DNA of 64,000 nucleotides from Allolobophora icterica (lineage: Eukaryota; Annelida; Clitellata; Crassiclitellata; Lumbricidae), in assembly GCA_963556255.1 (NCBI GenBank), contig OY744611.1, positions 2,880,230-2,944,229 on the forward strand, written 5' to 3'. The position numbers were made by a program, and so were the translations under genes. The notes beneath the pieces were generated by a model, which worked only from the letters and a program-made list of their open reading frames with translations, was not told where the DNA came from and ran no database searches. Of this stretch, positions 16,028 through 28,199 are shown in pieces. Position 1 is the stretch's first letter, and every line of letters starts with the position of its first letter.

Positions 16028-17990
16028 GGGTGATTCAAGTTCTGTAGGAAAAAATAAAAGTAAACAATTAAGAGGCTCTTTGTTTTTTAAGTTCCTTTTA
16101 GTCCATAGAGCAAAACTGTGAATATGGCTGAAATTGGTCTGGATTTAGGACTGCCTCAAGGAGCTCAAATGTTTATTTGGAATATAAATTTTACTCAATT
16201 TAATATTTTTATTGTAAAGCATTTTAAGTTACTCAGTAATACTTACTTACTTCTTTCTTAATGAAGAACTAAAAAGAACATGAAGTATTACTTTAATTTA
16301 TGAAAAGAAACTATTGGAAACTATTTAAGAAATACTTTTTAGCATTTTTTACAAATAAAGGAAATAATATTATGGTTGAAACGAGGTCAAAGACTTCCAT
16401 TCATTTTACTGGAGATCCACAGGAAACGCTCTGAGGTAGGATATTGCAGGCCTACAAGATTAGATGTTTAAAAGGTTTATTTTATTCATCACAAGAAAGA
16501 TAAACTTTCTCAGAAAGACGCAGTGTAAAAGGTAGTTCAAGAGATAAGCGAAATCTGGGCTAAAGCTAGGATTCCAACTGCAGAAGAAAGAAACATTGTT
16601 CGCAAGCTAGACGCAAAACTAACAAGATATAGAAGTATCTGTCGTAACAAGAATCGTGGGGAAAACGACACAGCAAGCTAAAGAAGATGATGTTGAATTA
16701 ATTAATGTTCTCTTTGATACTGCTCATCATGATGCCATGAGTATAACTGAAATTGAAGAAGAAAGAACATTTCTTGTGGATAAGTGATCAGAAAAAAATA
16801 TACCATTGCATGCAAATTTGGCCAAGAAATAAGAAAATAAAAAATTAAAATCACTACAGGAAAACTTAAGGCGTATAAAAGAGGAAGAAAGGAAAGAAGA
16901 AGCAGTGGACTATATAAGTCACAAACATTTGTCTACATCAAGTTGTGAAAGTAAATCAGCAGATCACAGTGATTCAGGAGATGACTGCTAATAAACAGTT
17001 TTCAAATTTTGTGGAAATCCTGTGCGAAAACTCCAAATTCCATCGACATCTGACTGTGAGAGTCACAGAAAATGAGCCAAGTTCAGTTCTTCGAATATCT
17101 TTCCACCAAATCTTGCTTCTGCACTGGATCGAACAAATGTCAGCAACAGAAAGGCAACCTACATCTCAGCGGCAGCGAAGAACTGAACTCATTGCAACGA
17201 TAATGTATCCGTTTTATCCAATTTATCACTTTCGTTCAGCAGCATTCGAAGAACCAGATGATTCATCGATTCATATGTTCTGCAAATGCTTAAGTTGTCA
17301 ATGACAGTACGGAAAGAGGGATTGCACTAGCATTAACCTTCAACTCAACCTTGACGAAGCAAGAAGATCAAAATCAATTCTTGTTCCAAATTCTAGAAGA
17401 CCATCGGAAACAATTTCCAAATTCAAACAAAAAACAGTTTTTCCTGAATGAAGTCGTAGTCACTAATTTTATCTAGTAAATACAGTAAAGAAATTGGGGA
17501 CTTATGATTATATACCAGTACTTTCTAACGATTGATTGACTGATTGGGTTTAACGGCACTACAGCACAGGATTGGCTATTTCTCATTTTAATTCATTAGA
17601 AACAAATTGACATTTAAAGTTATAGATATTAGCATGGAAGGCGCATGAGCTCGAAAAAATGTTTCACCTCTTTTTTGACCAGACCAGTTCAAAAGTGACC
17701 AGTGCCTCCCCCACCTGTCAAGTAAGATCGTCCCCAGTGGATATTAGCTTCTTAGGCAGTGTTACATTGTTATTTTAGATTTGATTATTAAGTTTTTCAG
17801 TAAAACTAGTTGTTTACTGAAATTCCATTTTTTGGACAAATCGAGTACAGTTGACTAATTTCAAAGTCGTTGAGGCAGTACTAAATATTATCCAAATTCG
17901 CTGAAAATTTTTGTCGCTTATTTCATTACCAAAAGGAACAGAAAAATGCAAGATAAAAAAATATATGATTTTCCATTTTTCTGAATCACC

Positions 17991-17991
<1 letters not shown>
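16028..17991. mobile_element. DNA transposon unit c, GGGTGATTCA terminal repeats
   Basis: Left GGGTGATTCAAG and right (reverse complement) GGGTGATTCAG. The right end abuts TA inside a TA tract and the left is preceded by TTG. It contains a degraded copy of the transposase-like gene on the plus strand. Confidence 0.65.
16520..17453 (+). pseudogene. transposase-like gene, copy c (N- and C-terminal parts)
   Basis: The N-terminal part reads AKARIPTAEERNIVRKLDAK, then near 16,712 LFDTAHHDAMS. The central catalytic region is deleted or unrecognisable. The C-terminal block VNDSTERGIALALTFNS ... QFLFQILEDHRKQFPNS ends at a stop at 17,451-17,453. Several stops interrupt the whole. It shows what precedes the RNase-H-like core in this family. 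Confidence 0.65.
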
Positions 17992-18034
<43 letters not shown>

Positions 18035-18064
18035 AACATATATATATATATATATACATACATA
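17992..18064. repeat. TA microsatellite
   Basis: (TA)n with ACATAAACATA breaks, right flank of unit c. Confidence 0.95.
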
Positions 18065-20586
18065 AACAAGTCCCACTTTAGTCTTAACCCTTCATTAACT
18101 TTCAGTTTTATTACCAGCTATATGTCATTAAAATATGCAAACACACTGCAGCTGAATGGTCACTGTGTAAGGGTACTGAGCAAGTTCTTCACGCAAAATT
18201 GTTGAGCTCCCTCAGTGCTCTGTGGCATAGTTGTGTGTGCAATTGAAGTAAAAGCGGGTTCAAGCCTCGACTCAGGCTGTGAGTGTGTAAGAATATTGAA
18301 CAAGCTCTTCACACACAATTGCTGAACGTCATCGATGAGTCATCGTTCGTCTGAAATTATAGATGTGCATTGGACCTATAAGTTGCAGCGTTCATCATAA
18401 TACGTATGACTGACACACCTGTAACACCTGTGTACGCATGACTGACACAGCTGGGTAAGCATTATGGACACACATTTATACACTTGGCTAACTTACCTGT
18501 ATACATGTGGATGACTAAGATGAAAGACAAACTTATTGTGACATATAAAAAGCACTACAAGACTGACCCTCGCAAATATGATACCAACCAAACTCATGTG
18601 AAATACAACTCTTGGGTCGCATAATTTCACCTACTTTTCTAAAATGACGTCGAAACCAGGTCACGCGTGGCTAGACGGTATAGGTTCTCAGTCGCACATG
18701 TGGAACTTGTCTTATGAATAGACCCTCTATTCGAAAAAAACACTCTCTTCGTTATTTGACGTTCCTAATTTTACCTTCAGGCCGCATGTTCCTCAATTTA
18801 AACTACAACCTCCCAGGTAACGACTCACGAAACTTTATATTTCCTATGTTATTTCGTTAATGTAAACCCAGGGTATTGGTTAGCGTAAACGCAAGGACTA
18901 AATTCACGCCCCTCACGCTTTTCGCCAAAATTACGCATAAATAAATAATTTTCATGTCTGCATCGTGAGGGTAGGTTAGGGTCAGGGAAGGTGTCCTGAA
19001 GGTCGGTTAGGGATTAGTCTTAGGGTAAGTGTAGCTCATGTAGGCCTATATGCGTGGAGACCTCATTTAGATGTGATTGGTTGGTATGATATTGGATAGG
19101 GTCGGCCTTGAAGTGCTTGTACATATATGATATATATATACTCGTTTTTCTCTAGCCGCGGCTCCTTTTACAGTGAAGTTTTCGTGTGGGATGCCTCACT
19201 ATAGCTGCCCGTTTGAAAGGCTCACTGACTAGTAGCCGTAACCGAACTGTCAGGCAGACTGTGCTGTAGGCCTATGTTTCTCAGCTGCTGTCTATAACTA
19301 AAGATATATCCACCATGTCTATATCCATGGGTTCTGCACTGATCGGTAGCATTTCTCAGGTAGTCACATTAGTCACCTGCAGAAGAGAACTCGTTTCGCA
19401 GTAAAAGATTGACGAATTCGGTTAAATCGATGTATAATGCAACGGATGTATCGCAATGGTTCACAGGACGAAACACATTAGGCCTGTCGCCAATAGCCCA
19501 ATATGAACAAATGAATGGCATCCAGCACAAAGGACTCCGTGCGTTGAAAAAGAGTGGTGGCTGCTGGTTCTGGAAGGCTTCTCCTGAAGTATAGGCAGGT
19601 TCTCCTCATTACGAAAGGTACGGTGGCTTTCCTCGCATCAGATGCGGGCGGCCGCACGGATGTTCCCATCCTCCAATTTCGAATTAAGTTAATAGCTGCA
19701 ATGAAAGCACCTGACGATCTGAGTTTTATGAATGAATGCGATGACCTACTTCTGAAGGGCATAAAAACCAGGTAGGATCTTTGATCCAGGGACAATGTCT
19801 GAACTCGGTCCTTGATGACATTTTCTAAATTCCGCTGTCCTCCCGCTCGAGATGGCTGAGCTAGAATACATGGAGCAAACTGCAGCAGCGCTTCCCAACT
19901 GCAGCAAATATTTCGCAGAACCCAAATTAGAGCATGCGACAAAGCTAGAGGTACTCTTTAGAAATATGCTTACGGGGGGCTCATAAGTCTCCGGATGTGC
20001 AATCAAGTTGGAATGACGAGCGTGAGCCTCAAGCTTCGGCGCCTATGCATCAACGTCCTCATGGCCGCCTGAGCTTTGCGTATGACCATCGGATGTTGAG
20101 ACAACTATGGGGGACTCGTGCCATAGAAGAGTCGGGCTTTGTTCGACGCAGTCAATGGTGGGAGGTTAGAGCCAGGGTGCGGTTTGTTACGGGGTCCATG
20201 AAGATGCAGAGATCTGTAAGTCAGGTGAAACAGATTCATGGCTAAACATTCTGCAAAGATCGCTTTGTCAGCCTTCTCCGTAGGTATACTAAATACGAGT
20301 TTAATGGGACGAGCAGGTGTAAATAAAACAGCTCCTAGTATAGCCACACAAGAAGAGCGCAAAATGAGAGTTTGAAGGGAAAGCTAAATAAACGAATCGG
20401 CTCAAAGTCAAAAGAGACATACCTGGATGCAAAAACGCCGATTAAAGCACAAACGAACGCCCACAAAGTGTTGTGAAACATGGAAAACGTTAAAATTGGG
20501 GTTCATCAAAATCCAATCCCTTCCCCGCTAGTCTCTAATCTGTCTATTGCAATGTTAATATCTATGAGAGAAGTAATGAGTACAAG
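18065..20586. other. 2.5 kb without recognisable gene
   Basis: Two related stretches near 18,150-18,210 and 18,280-18,335 share GTGTAAG-GTA-TGA-CAAG-TCTTCAC words. The rest has only short overlapping frames on both strands with no motif I can place. Probably host intergenic DNA or very old repeats. Confidence 0.5.
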
Positions 20587-21010
20587 GTGCATGACATCAC
20601 GTCCCTTTTGAGACATCACTGCATACTGCTTCAAGACGCCATTATTCTTTTCAAAGCTTGGATTTCTTCTTTCACATTAAAGTCTATAATGTCACGCACC
20701 CCTACATCTGGACGTGAGCAGAGTGTCGATGGACCAAGACATCTTGCTGACCAGAGTAAACACGTATTATGGAGTTGTAGGCCAGTCACTGGATTGGCTC
20801 CGTTCTTTCCCGGATGTGTGTGCAATGATGTAGCCATGTGCACCAGTTACAGTCGGTGTTCCACAATGCTCAGTCCTCAGACGGTCCTGCATACAGCTAA
20901 TCTCACGAAGATCATTTCCGCTCTTGAAGCTCGGATTCATCAGTTTGCTTATGATATCCATCTGCACTTGATATGCCATGCACCTTACACTCTAACTTGT
21001 GTATTTAGAA
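20587..21010 (+). pseudogene. decayed LINE reverse transcriptase fragment
   Basis: Frameshifted remains of RT blocks: a GVVGQSLDWLRSF-type peptide, a GVPQCSVL-like peptide, then HQFAYDIHLHL in the place of the catalytic F-A-D-D box. Only the layout supports the call. Confidence 0.5.
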
Positions 21011-21031
21011 TGCAAACAGTGCAGGCTTGGA

Positions 21032-21289
21032 TTCGAATTAACTGAGGTTTAAACCAGAGAAGACTGAATTCATGATTATTGCTGGAAGAAGATAGGCGTT
21101 GTAAGGATTGGGTGTCTTCGAATTGACTGAGGTTCCACCTGGAGAAGACGGAATTCGTAATCATTGCTGGACAGAAGATTTGCGATCTAAGGACTGGATG
21201 TCTTCGAATTGACTGAAGTTCAATCCGTAGAAGAGGGAATTCATAATTATTGCTGGTCACAAGATAGGCGAGCTAAGGATTGACAGATA
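21032..21289 (+). repeat. 86-bp tandem triplication of a LINE segment
   Basis: Three units starting at about 21,032, 21,117 and 21,203. Each contains TTCGAATT-ACTGA, then GAATTC-T-AT-ATTGCTGG. The coding sense (KTEF-x-IIAG) is the block that follows the RT catalytic box, so a piece of the LINE frame was amplified. Confidence 0.7.
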
Positions 21290-21865
21290 GCCGATAACGG
21301 CTCAATTTCAAATTTCAAAATTTCAAGAAATAGCTGCTCTATAACAGAATTACATTTACGTATGTAAAGTAATTATAATAATAATCTTCTTTATTAGTTC
21401 AAACTGAGAAGTACGGATGAGTGTCTAGACTTTGAGGCTCCTACTGAGATAGAAATAGGATGTTGTGATGACATCTCTAGATTAACTGTATCCACCTGGC
21501 CAACATCTAGTCAGCACCGTCTTCAAAGATAAGGTAGGAGCGAGGATTCCAGTTACTGGCATGTTTTTAATTCGGTAAAACAGATCATTCAACAGCTGGG
21601 CATTCTATAACCTTCTGGAAACAGTTATCCATCCTTGTCAGGATAGGTTTTCTATTCTTCAGTAGATTTAGATAGATTTGACTATAAGGACAACCTTCCA
21701 GTAGGTCCCCTATTGCTTAGCTAATGCCAATCTAAGAATCTAAGGTAGAAAGGGTATGGCTTGCTGGACCAATAAGAAGTACACCTTTACCAAAGAGCTC
21801 TACAGGTCTTAACCCTTTGAACCTTGTGTTCCTTATGTAAAAAACCTGACCCTGGGTTCCTGAGT
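21290..21865. other. no recognisable gene
   Basis: AT-rich unassigned sequence with no motif that I can place. Confidence 0.5.
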
Positions 21866-22690
21866 ACATACATACATACATACATACATACATACATACA
21901 TACATACATACATACATACATACATACATACATACATACATACATACATACATACATACATACATACATACATACATACATACATACATCCATACATACA
22001 TGCATACATCCATACATAAATACATACTTATGTGCATACATACATACATATACAATACAATACAATACATATACAATACATACATATACAATACAATGAA
22101 TACATGTGCATACATACCTACACACATACATACATACATACATACATACATCCATCCATCCATCCATGCATACATACATACATGCATACATACATACATG
22201 AATACATGCATACGTCCATACATACATACATACATATATATACATACATACATACATACATACATACGTACGTACATACATGCAATACATACATACATAC
22301 ATACATACATACGTACATACATACATACGTACATACATACGTACATACATATATACATACATACATACATACGTACATACATACATACCTACATCCATAC
22401 ATACATACATACATACATACATACATACATACGTACATACATACGTCCATACATACGTACATGCATACATACATACATACGTACATACATACATACATAC
22501 ATACGTACATACATACATGCAATACATACATACATACATACGTCCATACATACATACATACATACATACGTATGTACGTACATACATACGTACGTACATA
22601 CGTACGTACGTACATACATACATACATACATACATACATACATACATACATACATACATACAAGTCATACATACATACATACATACATAC
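21866..22690. repeat. 825-bp CATA microsatellite
   Basis: (CATA)n with scattered CATG, CGTA and CATC variants. Because the period is 4, all frames stay open (HTYI or MYVC repeats), which creates spurious long reading frames on both strands. Confidence 0.98.
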
Positions 22691-22748
22691 CTTAATGTAG
22701 CGTGAGGCCGTTATAGAGGCCATTCGGGTCATTATCTTTGGGGGCGGC

Positions 22749-22802
22749 TGTCGACGAAAGTCGACACTACGGGCTTAGGGCGGTTGTCGACGAAAGTCGA
22801 CA
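22749..22802. other. two identical GAAA-tetraloop hairpins
   Basis: TGTCGACGAAAGTCGACA occurs at 22,749-22,766 and 22,785-22,802, each a perfect 7-bp stem closed by GAAA, within a duplicated GGGCGG-TGTCGAC unit 36 bases apart. Confidence 0.7.
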
Positions 22803-22964
22803 TCTAGGGGTAGAGGGCTGCAATTAATGATAAACGTCGATATAAGTCGCCCAAAGAATATATATGCACATGTATGTATAAGCACATACATATATATACA
22901 TATATACACACACATATATATACATATGTATACATATGTATGTATACATATAATAATATATGCA

Positions 22965-23036
22965 TATATGAATCTTCTGGAAATTGAGGACTTATTACAG
23001 AAATATTCAGCCTTCAGTCCAAACATATAAAAATGT
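22965..23036 (+). repeat. 70-bp spaced repeat, copy 1
   Basis: Unit ATCTTC-GG-AA-TGAGGACTT ... TTCAGCC-TCAG-C-AAACATATAAAAAT. It recurs at 23,287-23,360 and 24,501-24,574, separated by long TA/TATG tracts. Confidence 0.75.
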
Positions 23037-23354
23037 ATATATACATATATAAACACACATATATAAATATATACATATACATACATGCAGATACATACAT
23101 AAATATATGTATGTATATATATAAATAAACATATACATGGACATATATATATACACAAACATGTGTGCATGCATGCATTTATATACATAGGTAAATATAT
23201 ACATATTTGCATATGTATATGTATATATAAGTATGTACATATGTATACATATATACATGTATGTATATGTATATATATAAACATATGCATATATAAATCT
23301 TCGGGCAACTGAGGACTTCCAGATACATTCAACCTTCAGCCAAAACATATAAAA

Positions 23355-23394
<40 letters not shown>

Positions 23395-23489
23395 TACATA
23401 TATATAAATACATGCACATATATATATCCAGATACGTACATATATTAATATATATATATATGTATTTATATAAATAGACATATATTACT

Positions 23490-23537
<48 letters not shown>

Positions 23538-23641
23538 GTATACAAACATGTATGCATGCATTTATATACTATGTAAATATATATATATATATATTGTATA
23601 TGCATATACAATTATACATACACACATATATACATATATAT
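23030..23641. repeat. TA/TATG/CATA-rich low-complexity sequence
   Basis: Apart from the copy-2 unit it consists of alternating TA and TATG/CATA runs. Confidence 0.9.
23287..23360 (+). repeat. 70-bp spaced repeat, copy 2
   Basis: Same unit as 22,965-23,036 with a few changes. Confidence 0.75.
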
Positions 23642-24400
23642 ATCAATCAATCAATCAATCAATCAAAAATCTTTATTGCATCCAAATGACAATTATAACA
23701 GAGTACAGTGACTGTAAAATAGCAGTATGATTGACAATTAAAACAGAAAAAGTAGTGTACACAGCGGTAAAAAAACTTGTCATTGGCGGCAAAAGGTGGC
23801 CCCCAAGGGATATACATCCCGCTAACTAGGGACACCTAAATAGATATATGTACCAATGAACAATATGACTGACAGGATCGAAGGGTAGCCTCACTACATT
23901 CATTCACAATCAATTTAAGCCAATCGGCTTTACAATTAACTTATATAGAGGCTAGGTTGAGATTGATAGTATGCATTCCTTAACTAACCTTAACTAACAC
24001 AAAATTATATATGCTTAAGTTTACCTATGTGCGTGTTCACGCAATATCAAGAGAACAAAAACAAACAAACTATATAAGGGAAAAAAATCAGTATATAAGA
24101 AACACAATGATCAATTCTAATGACTAGGGAGACTCATACCACATTCAGAAGGTACTTGCGCAATCGAATCTTAAATAAGTAGGGATTTGGCGAACAGCGT
24201 ATATCAATAGGCAGGGCATTCCAGATTTTGGGCCCATAATATTTTATACTAAACACCCTTGCATTGGTACGAGCTTTGTCAGAGCGGTAGGCGAGAGCAT
24301 TCCTGGTGTTATGAGAGTGTAGCTGTGAGCCTAGGATAAAGTAATTCATGAATGAATCCGGTAATGACCTATTTTCAAATCGAGAAACATATATATATGT
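23642..24400 (-). mobile_element. LINE 3' end with TTGA tail
   Basis: On the minus strand the end of an RT protein (LHSHNTRNALAYRS, then VFSIKYYGPKIWNALPIDIR, then FKIRLRKYLLNV) stops at 24,134. It is followed by about 490 bases of 3' untranslated sequence with CAATAAAGATTTTTG and a (TTGA)n tail at 23,644-23,665. It is 5'-truncated, as usual for LINEs, and inserted between repeat copies 2 and 3. Confidence 0.85.
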
Positions 24401-24500
24401 ACATATATATACATATATACACATATATATACATATATACACATATATACATATATACACATATATATACACATATGTATGTATACATATAAAAATATAT

Positions 24501-24574
24501 GCATATATAATATCTTCGGGAAATTAAGGACTTGTTAGAAATATTCAGCCCTCAGCCGAAACATATAAAAATTT
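24501..24574 (+). repeat. 70-bp spaced repeat, copy 3
   Basis: Third copy of the unit; the LINE insertion separates it from copies 1 and 2. Confidence 0.75.
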
Positions 24575-24689
24575 ATTCAGCCCCCAAAGAGTTAAGTTTA
24601 CGTATCAAAGCAGACAGCCGCTCTTTCTCCCCGCCATTGGTAAATCCTCACCAGACTTGAGATAAGTACAACAATCGTGCAACTGTGGT

Positions 24690-25130
24690 GGAATGTACAA
24701 CGTCATGGAGGCGTCTTCAGTTAATCCATGCGAAACTAGGACTCGCAGAGGCTGAGCAAAAAAGAGTCACAAGAAGAGTATTTAATGATGAGAATAAAGA
24801 AGTTTTCTCGGGGTTGCTGTCTCAAATTGGTTTCACTCCATTAATAGATCACTGCAAAGACAAAAATCCAGGTGCAGCTTACGACTTTTACTTAGAAAAA
24901 AATTAAGGAATCATACAACAAAGCTTTTCCAGAGTCTTTTATAAAACTTCGTAGCCATAAAATAAACCACGAACCCTGGATGACTAGAAGATTATCGAGA
25001 TCATGTAGTAAGAAAAACAAAATATATCTAAAATATATTAAGAACCCAACAACGAGAAACAAACCAAAATTTATAACATAGAAATACTTTCAAAAGTGTT
25101 AAAATGAAAGCTTTGCAGGCCTACAACAAT
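24690..25130 (+). pseudogene. LINE linker/RT N-terminal fragment
   Basis: The plus-strand frame (RRVFNDENKEVFSGLL ... CKDKNPGAAYDFYLE, then after a frameshift HEPWMTRRLSRS and KNKIYLKYIKNP) matches the region between endonuclease and RT in CR1/Jockey-type LINEs. It ends where a duplicated segment begins. Confidence 0.65.
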
Positions 25131-25312
25131 ATGTTCATTCAATAACCATGGGCTCAGCGCCCGTAGGTGTCTGAAGCCTTCTTTACAATGTATTTCCACT
25201 CAGTTCTGTCCAATGTCGAGTGGCTCTGGACAGAACGGAGGGGAAATCATGTAGTAAGAAAAACAAAATTTATCTAAAATATATATAGAACCCAACAATG
25301 AGCAACAAATCA
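24999..25312. repeat. local duplication inside the LINE fragment
   Basis: ATCATGTAGTAAGAAAAACA and the following ~45 bases occur at about 24,999 and 25,245 with a foreign ~120-base piece between them. Confidence 0.7.
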
Positions 25313-25329
25313 CATGCCCTCGAGAAACA

Positions 25330-25600
25330 TGCGGTCTTCTGGAACCCGAAGGCTTGTCCGTCATCGGTGTCGCGCTATAACTGCATAAAAATATTTCATC
25401 TCGTCCACCCCTAGAGTATGGAACAACCTACCCTCTAACATCAAGATCTCTACGACTCTCCCCACTTTCAAGAAATTAAAAAAAAACTTATCACACAGGC
25501 CTATCTGGACTGATCTTCCTTCTCCAAGTGCTTCTGAATCGTTGCATCGATTTCCCTTCGACAAATTAGGAACTATAGCACTTAAATCTCTTCTATTATA
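25330..25600 (+). pseudogene. LINE C-terminal fragment
   Basis: STPRVWNNLPSNIKI then TLPTFKKLKKNL are the usual end of a CR1/Jockey-type RT protein. Together with 24,690-25,130 it looks like one LINE that lost its RT core. Confidence 0.7.
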
Positions 25601-25654
25601 ATTATATATCCATGTGGTTATTTGTAAGAAAAGCGACGATGCTGTGCTTGTTGC

Positions 25655-25870
25655 TTACAGCTAATCGAATTCTGCGTCTATGGAAAATTTACTGTTGTCA
25701 ATTGCTTGAGATATTTTATCATGGATATTTACTAATGGAAGAGTTGTTGAGTGCCCAGATCTAAAACCTTGTTGAAATGGATAAAGTATGTTATGTTTAA
25801 CTACAAAATCATTTAGTCTCTGGTAGACTATCACCATTTCTGGACTAAAAAACTGGTTATTGGCTGATAA
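25655..25870 (-). pseudogene. LINE RT fragment
   Basis: Minus-strand frame with YPFQQGFRSGHSTTLPLVNI and AIDNSKF corresponds to the RT region before the first catalytic aspartate. Confidence 0.6.
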
Positions 25871-25899
25871 GAATGAACAGTAATACGAACTCTAATGAT

Positions 25900-26395
25900 G
25901 TCACATATACTACATATAGGCTAGAATATAGACTAATGTGTGTTAATGTTTGTTAGTATCTTTTGTTTGATCGCCACCTGTCCAGATTGGGATTGCAGTG
26001 GAATTGACCTTTACTACCCTATACTACCGTCATGTTATGTACTAATATCAATATGGGGGACCCTTCCTAGCGGGATCTTATCCTTTCTGGGTCTCCTTTT
26101 GAATACCTTCGTTAAACGAATCCCACCATTGGACCATAAGTTACTTTATATTTTCCTGTGTACAACTAAGAAAAACCAAAAAACTTTAGTATGGGACAGG
26201 ACTTTGGCCAATTATAGGCTTACTATGTCACATGCTAACTGTAGTGAGTATTGTTTGATCAATATGGTTCTGTTCTGTTTATTTTTCTTCTATTTTGGTT
26301 TAAAACATGACTGTGGTCATATATAAACTAAATAATCAATATGTACAATTGTTGTTGTGGACCAATAAAACGTTATGTTATGTTATGTTATTTAG
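25900..26395 (+). mobile_element. LINE-like 3' untranslated region with TTATG tail
   Basis: Ends in CAATAAAACG and (TTATG)n. The open frame over 25,940-26,326 shows no family motif and is treated as untranslated sequence. Confidence 0.5.
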
Positions 26396-26550
26396 GCGAC
26401 ATTTGCAATTTCTTGCCCATTCAGCTATGTGGGCAAGTTCAGTGTTAGTGTTCGCTATGTTTGAGGCAGGAATCACCAAATAGTAACCGTCTGCGTATTT
26501 GAAAAATCGGTTCCCTGCATGAAGCAATTTTAGTCCGGAAGTGGTGATCA
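26383..26550 (-). pseudogene. LINE RT palm fragment
   Basis: KYADGYYLVIPASN on the minus strand is the catalytic box (Y-A-D-D mutated to Y-A-D-G). It resembles the box of the LINE at 29-31 kb. Confidence 0.65.
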
Positions 26551-26564
26551 AAAATTGGATTAAG

Positions 26565-27310
26565 TAAGTAAGTAAGTAAGTATGGACTTTAATGCTCCGT
26601 ATGCAAACGCACTGCAGCTAACAAACGGGTTTATACAAGTGCAAGAAACTGAACATATCAAGAACAGGCAAAAGCAACCTAACTTAAAAGAAAAGAAAAA
26701 ATTAATTTAAATCCAATTAATGTTCAAATTCCTAAGTAGAACATTCTAATGATTGATAAAATGTTTTCTAGACAGTGTATCAGCCCTGGGGACCTCACGG
26801 TTATGCGGACGGGGCGGAGCGAATAGGTGCTGGTCTTGACAGGGGGAGGAGGCTATGGAGAGTATGACTAGGATTGTTAAGGACAGCCAAAAAGAGAGTG
26901 GAGTCAACTCGGTCACAGAGGGTGTCAAAGGGAGCGGCGCCAGCTGGCAGGTAATTGAGCACCACCAGACCGGGGAGGCATAGAGAAGGCGGGCAAGCGT
27001 GGTTGCGCGGACAACGTCATGTAGTTGCTGCCCAGAAAGACCATGCGTAGTGAGGCATCGTATAACATAAAGAGACTGGTTAGCTTTAATACATAATTTA
27101 TACTATCTATGTGGCGATTAAGGCTTGAACGATCGGTTAAGATAACTCCCAAGAAGGCGGCCTCCTGGACCCTAGTGATGCCTCGGAGGGGAGGGGAAAA
27201 AGGCCGAGAGGCGGGACGCCTAATAATCATTTCTTTCGATTTACTACAGTTTAGTTAAGGTTACAAGTGGTTGCCCATCTGGCGACATTTTCTAATTAGC
27301 CCAAGTCCTG
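26565..27310 (-). pseudogene. LINE RT thumb and C-terminus with TTAC tail
   Basis: Minus-strand NCSKSKEMIIRR, GITRVQEAAFLGVILTD and later broken C-terminal peptides. It ends in a (TTAC)n tail (plus-strand GTAAGTAAGTAAG at 26,565). Same tail type and related protein as the LINE at 29-31 kb. Confidence 0.75.
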
Positions 27311-27329
27311 ACACCTGTATAATAGGGTG

Positions 27330-28195
27330 GAGTGAAAAATAAAAAGTCTATAAACGGAATATTTGTGGTGATGCAGTTATAGATAATGATGGAGTTTATC
27401 TAGATGATCCTTTTCTTGACCTGTAGACAGTGGATGGATTTGAGGAGTGGGTTACTGCTGGCACGATATTTGGGAGTTGCATGCGACACGAGCGAGGTTG
27501 TTTTGGATGCGTTGGAAAGAGGTTAGATTTTTATGATGTCCCTTAGAGAAGGCGGTTGCAATAGTCAAGGCGAGAGTTTACTATCCCGCAGGTGATGGCT
27601 TTTGCGAGGTTTTTGGTGAGAAAAGTTCTGATGTGTCTGAGAGCCCGGATATGAAAGTTGGTAGAACAGATGATTTCAGAAACGTGGAATCCATTGAGAT
27701 TGTCGAGTCAAGTTTTACGCCGAGAATATTTACACTGGTTGACAGGTTTATTGCTGTGTTGGAGAAAGTGGGATTCAGAGGACGATGTTTGGCAATTTGT
27801 GATCTGGTTCCGGTTTACGGCATCTGCTCAGCGGATCATGTTGTCACAGCTAGTGTCCCCAAGTGAGAGGGAGACATATAGAGTTGTGTGTCATCAGCAT
27901 ATTGGTGGTGTTGGATCCCGAAGAATTGGATGAGAAAACAAACAGGTGAGATCAACATGGAGCAAATAAAAGTACCAAGAACACTACCTTGTGGAACTCC
28001 GGTGGTGGAGGGCTAAGTTTCAGATTTGGCAGAAAAAACGAAAAAGTGCTTACCTTCAAGAAAGGATGTCAGGCAGTTTAGAACGGTTCCAGTAACGCAA
28101 AAAGTATCTTGTTCACGGGCGACCAGCAGCCTGTCGTCTATTGGTCCATCGAAGTCCAACGTGGCCTCTATGAAGATGTAGAATGTATTCCGACA
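27330..28195 (-). pseudogene. L2/CR1-like LINE RT fragment, frameshifted
   Basis: Read leftward from 28,195: NCLTSFLEGKHFF, then GVPQGSVLGTF, then HHQYADDTQLYM (catalytic box), then VNILGVKLDS, then remains of the domain after the thumb. At least three frameshifts or stops. Confidence 0.75.
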
Positions 28196-28199
28196 ATTT

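Noticed and set aside
19478..19942. 154-codon minus-strand frame
   Set aside because: No recognisable domain, no start context, overlapping frames on the other strand of similar quality.
21732..22732. Long open frames with MYVC and HTYI repeats on both strands
   Set aside because: A period-4 CATA array has no stop codon in any frame; these are low-complexity artefacts.
22749..22802. Hammerhead ribozyme
   Set aside because: GAAA closes the stem, but the CUGAUGA core and the three-stem layout are missing.
22775..23611. Tyr/Ile-rich frames on the minus strand
   Set aside because: Translation of TA/TATG microsatellite; no family motif.
25940..26326. 128-codon plus-strand frame with hydrophobic segments
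   Set aside because: It sits just before a LINE-type AATAAA and TTATG tail and has no homology that I recognise; more likely untranslated sequence.
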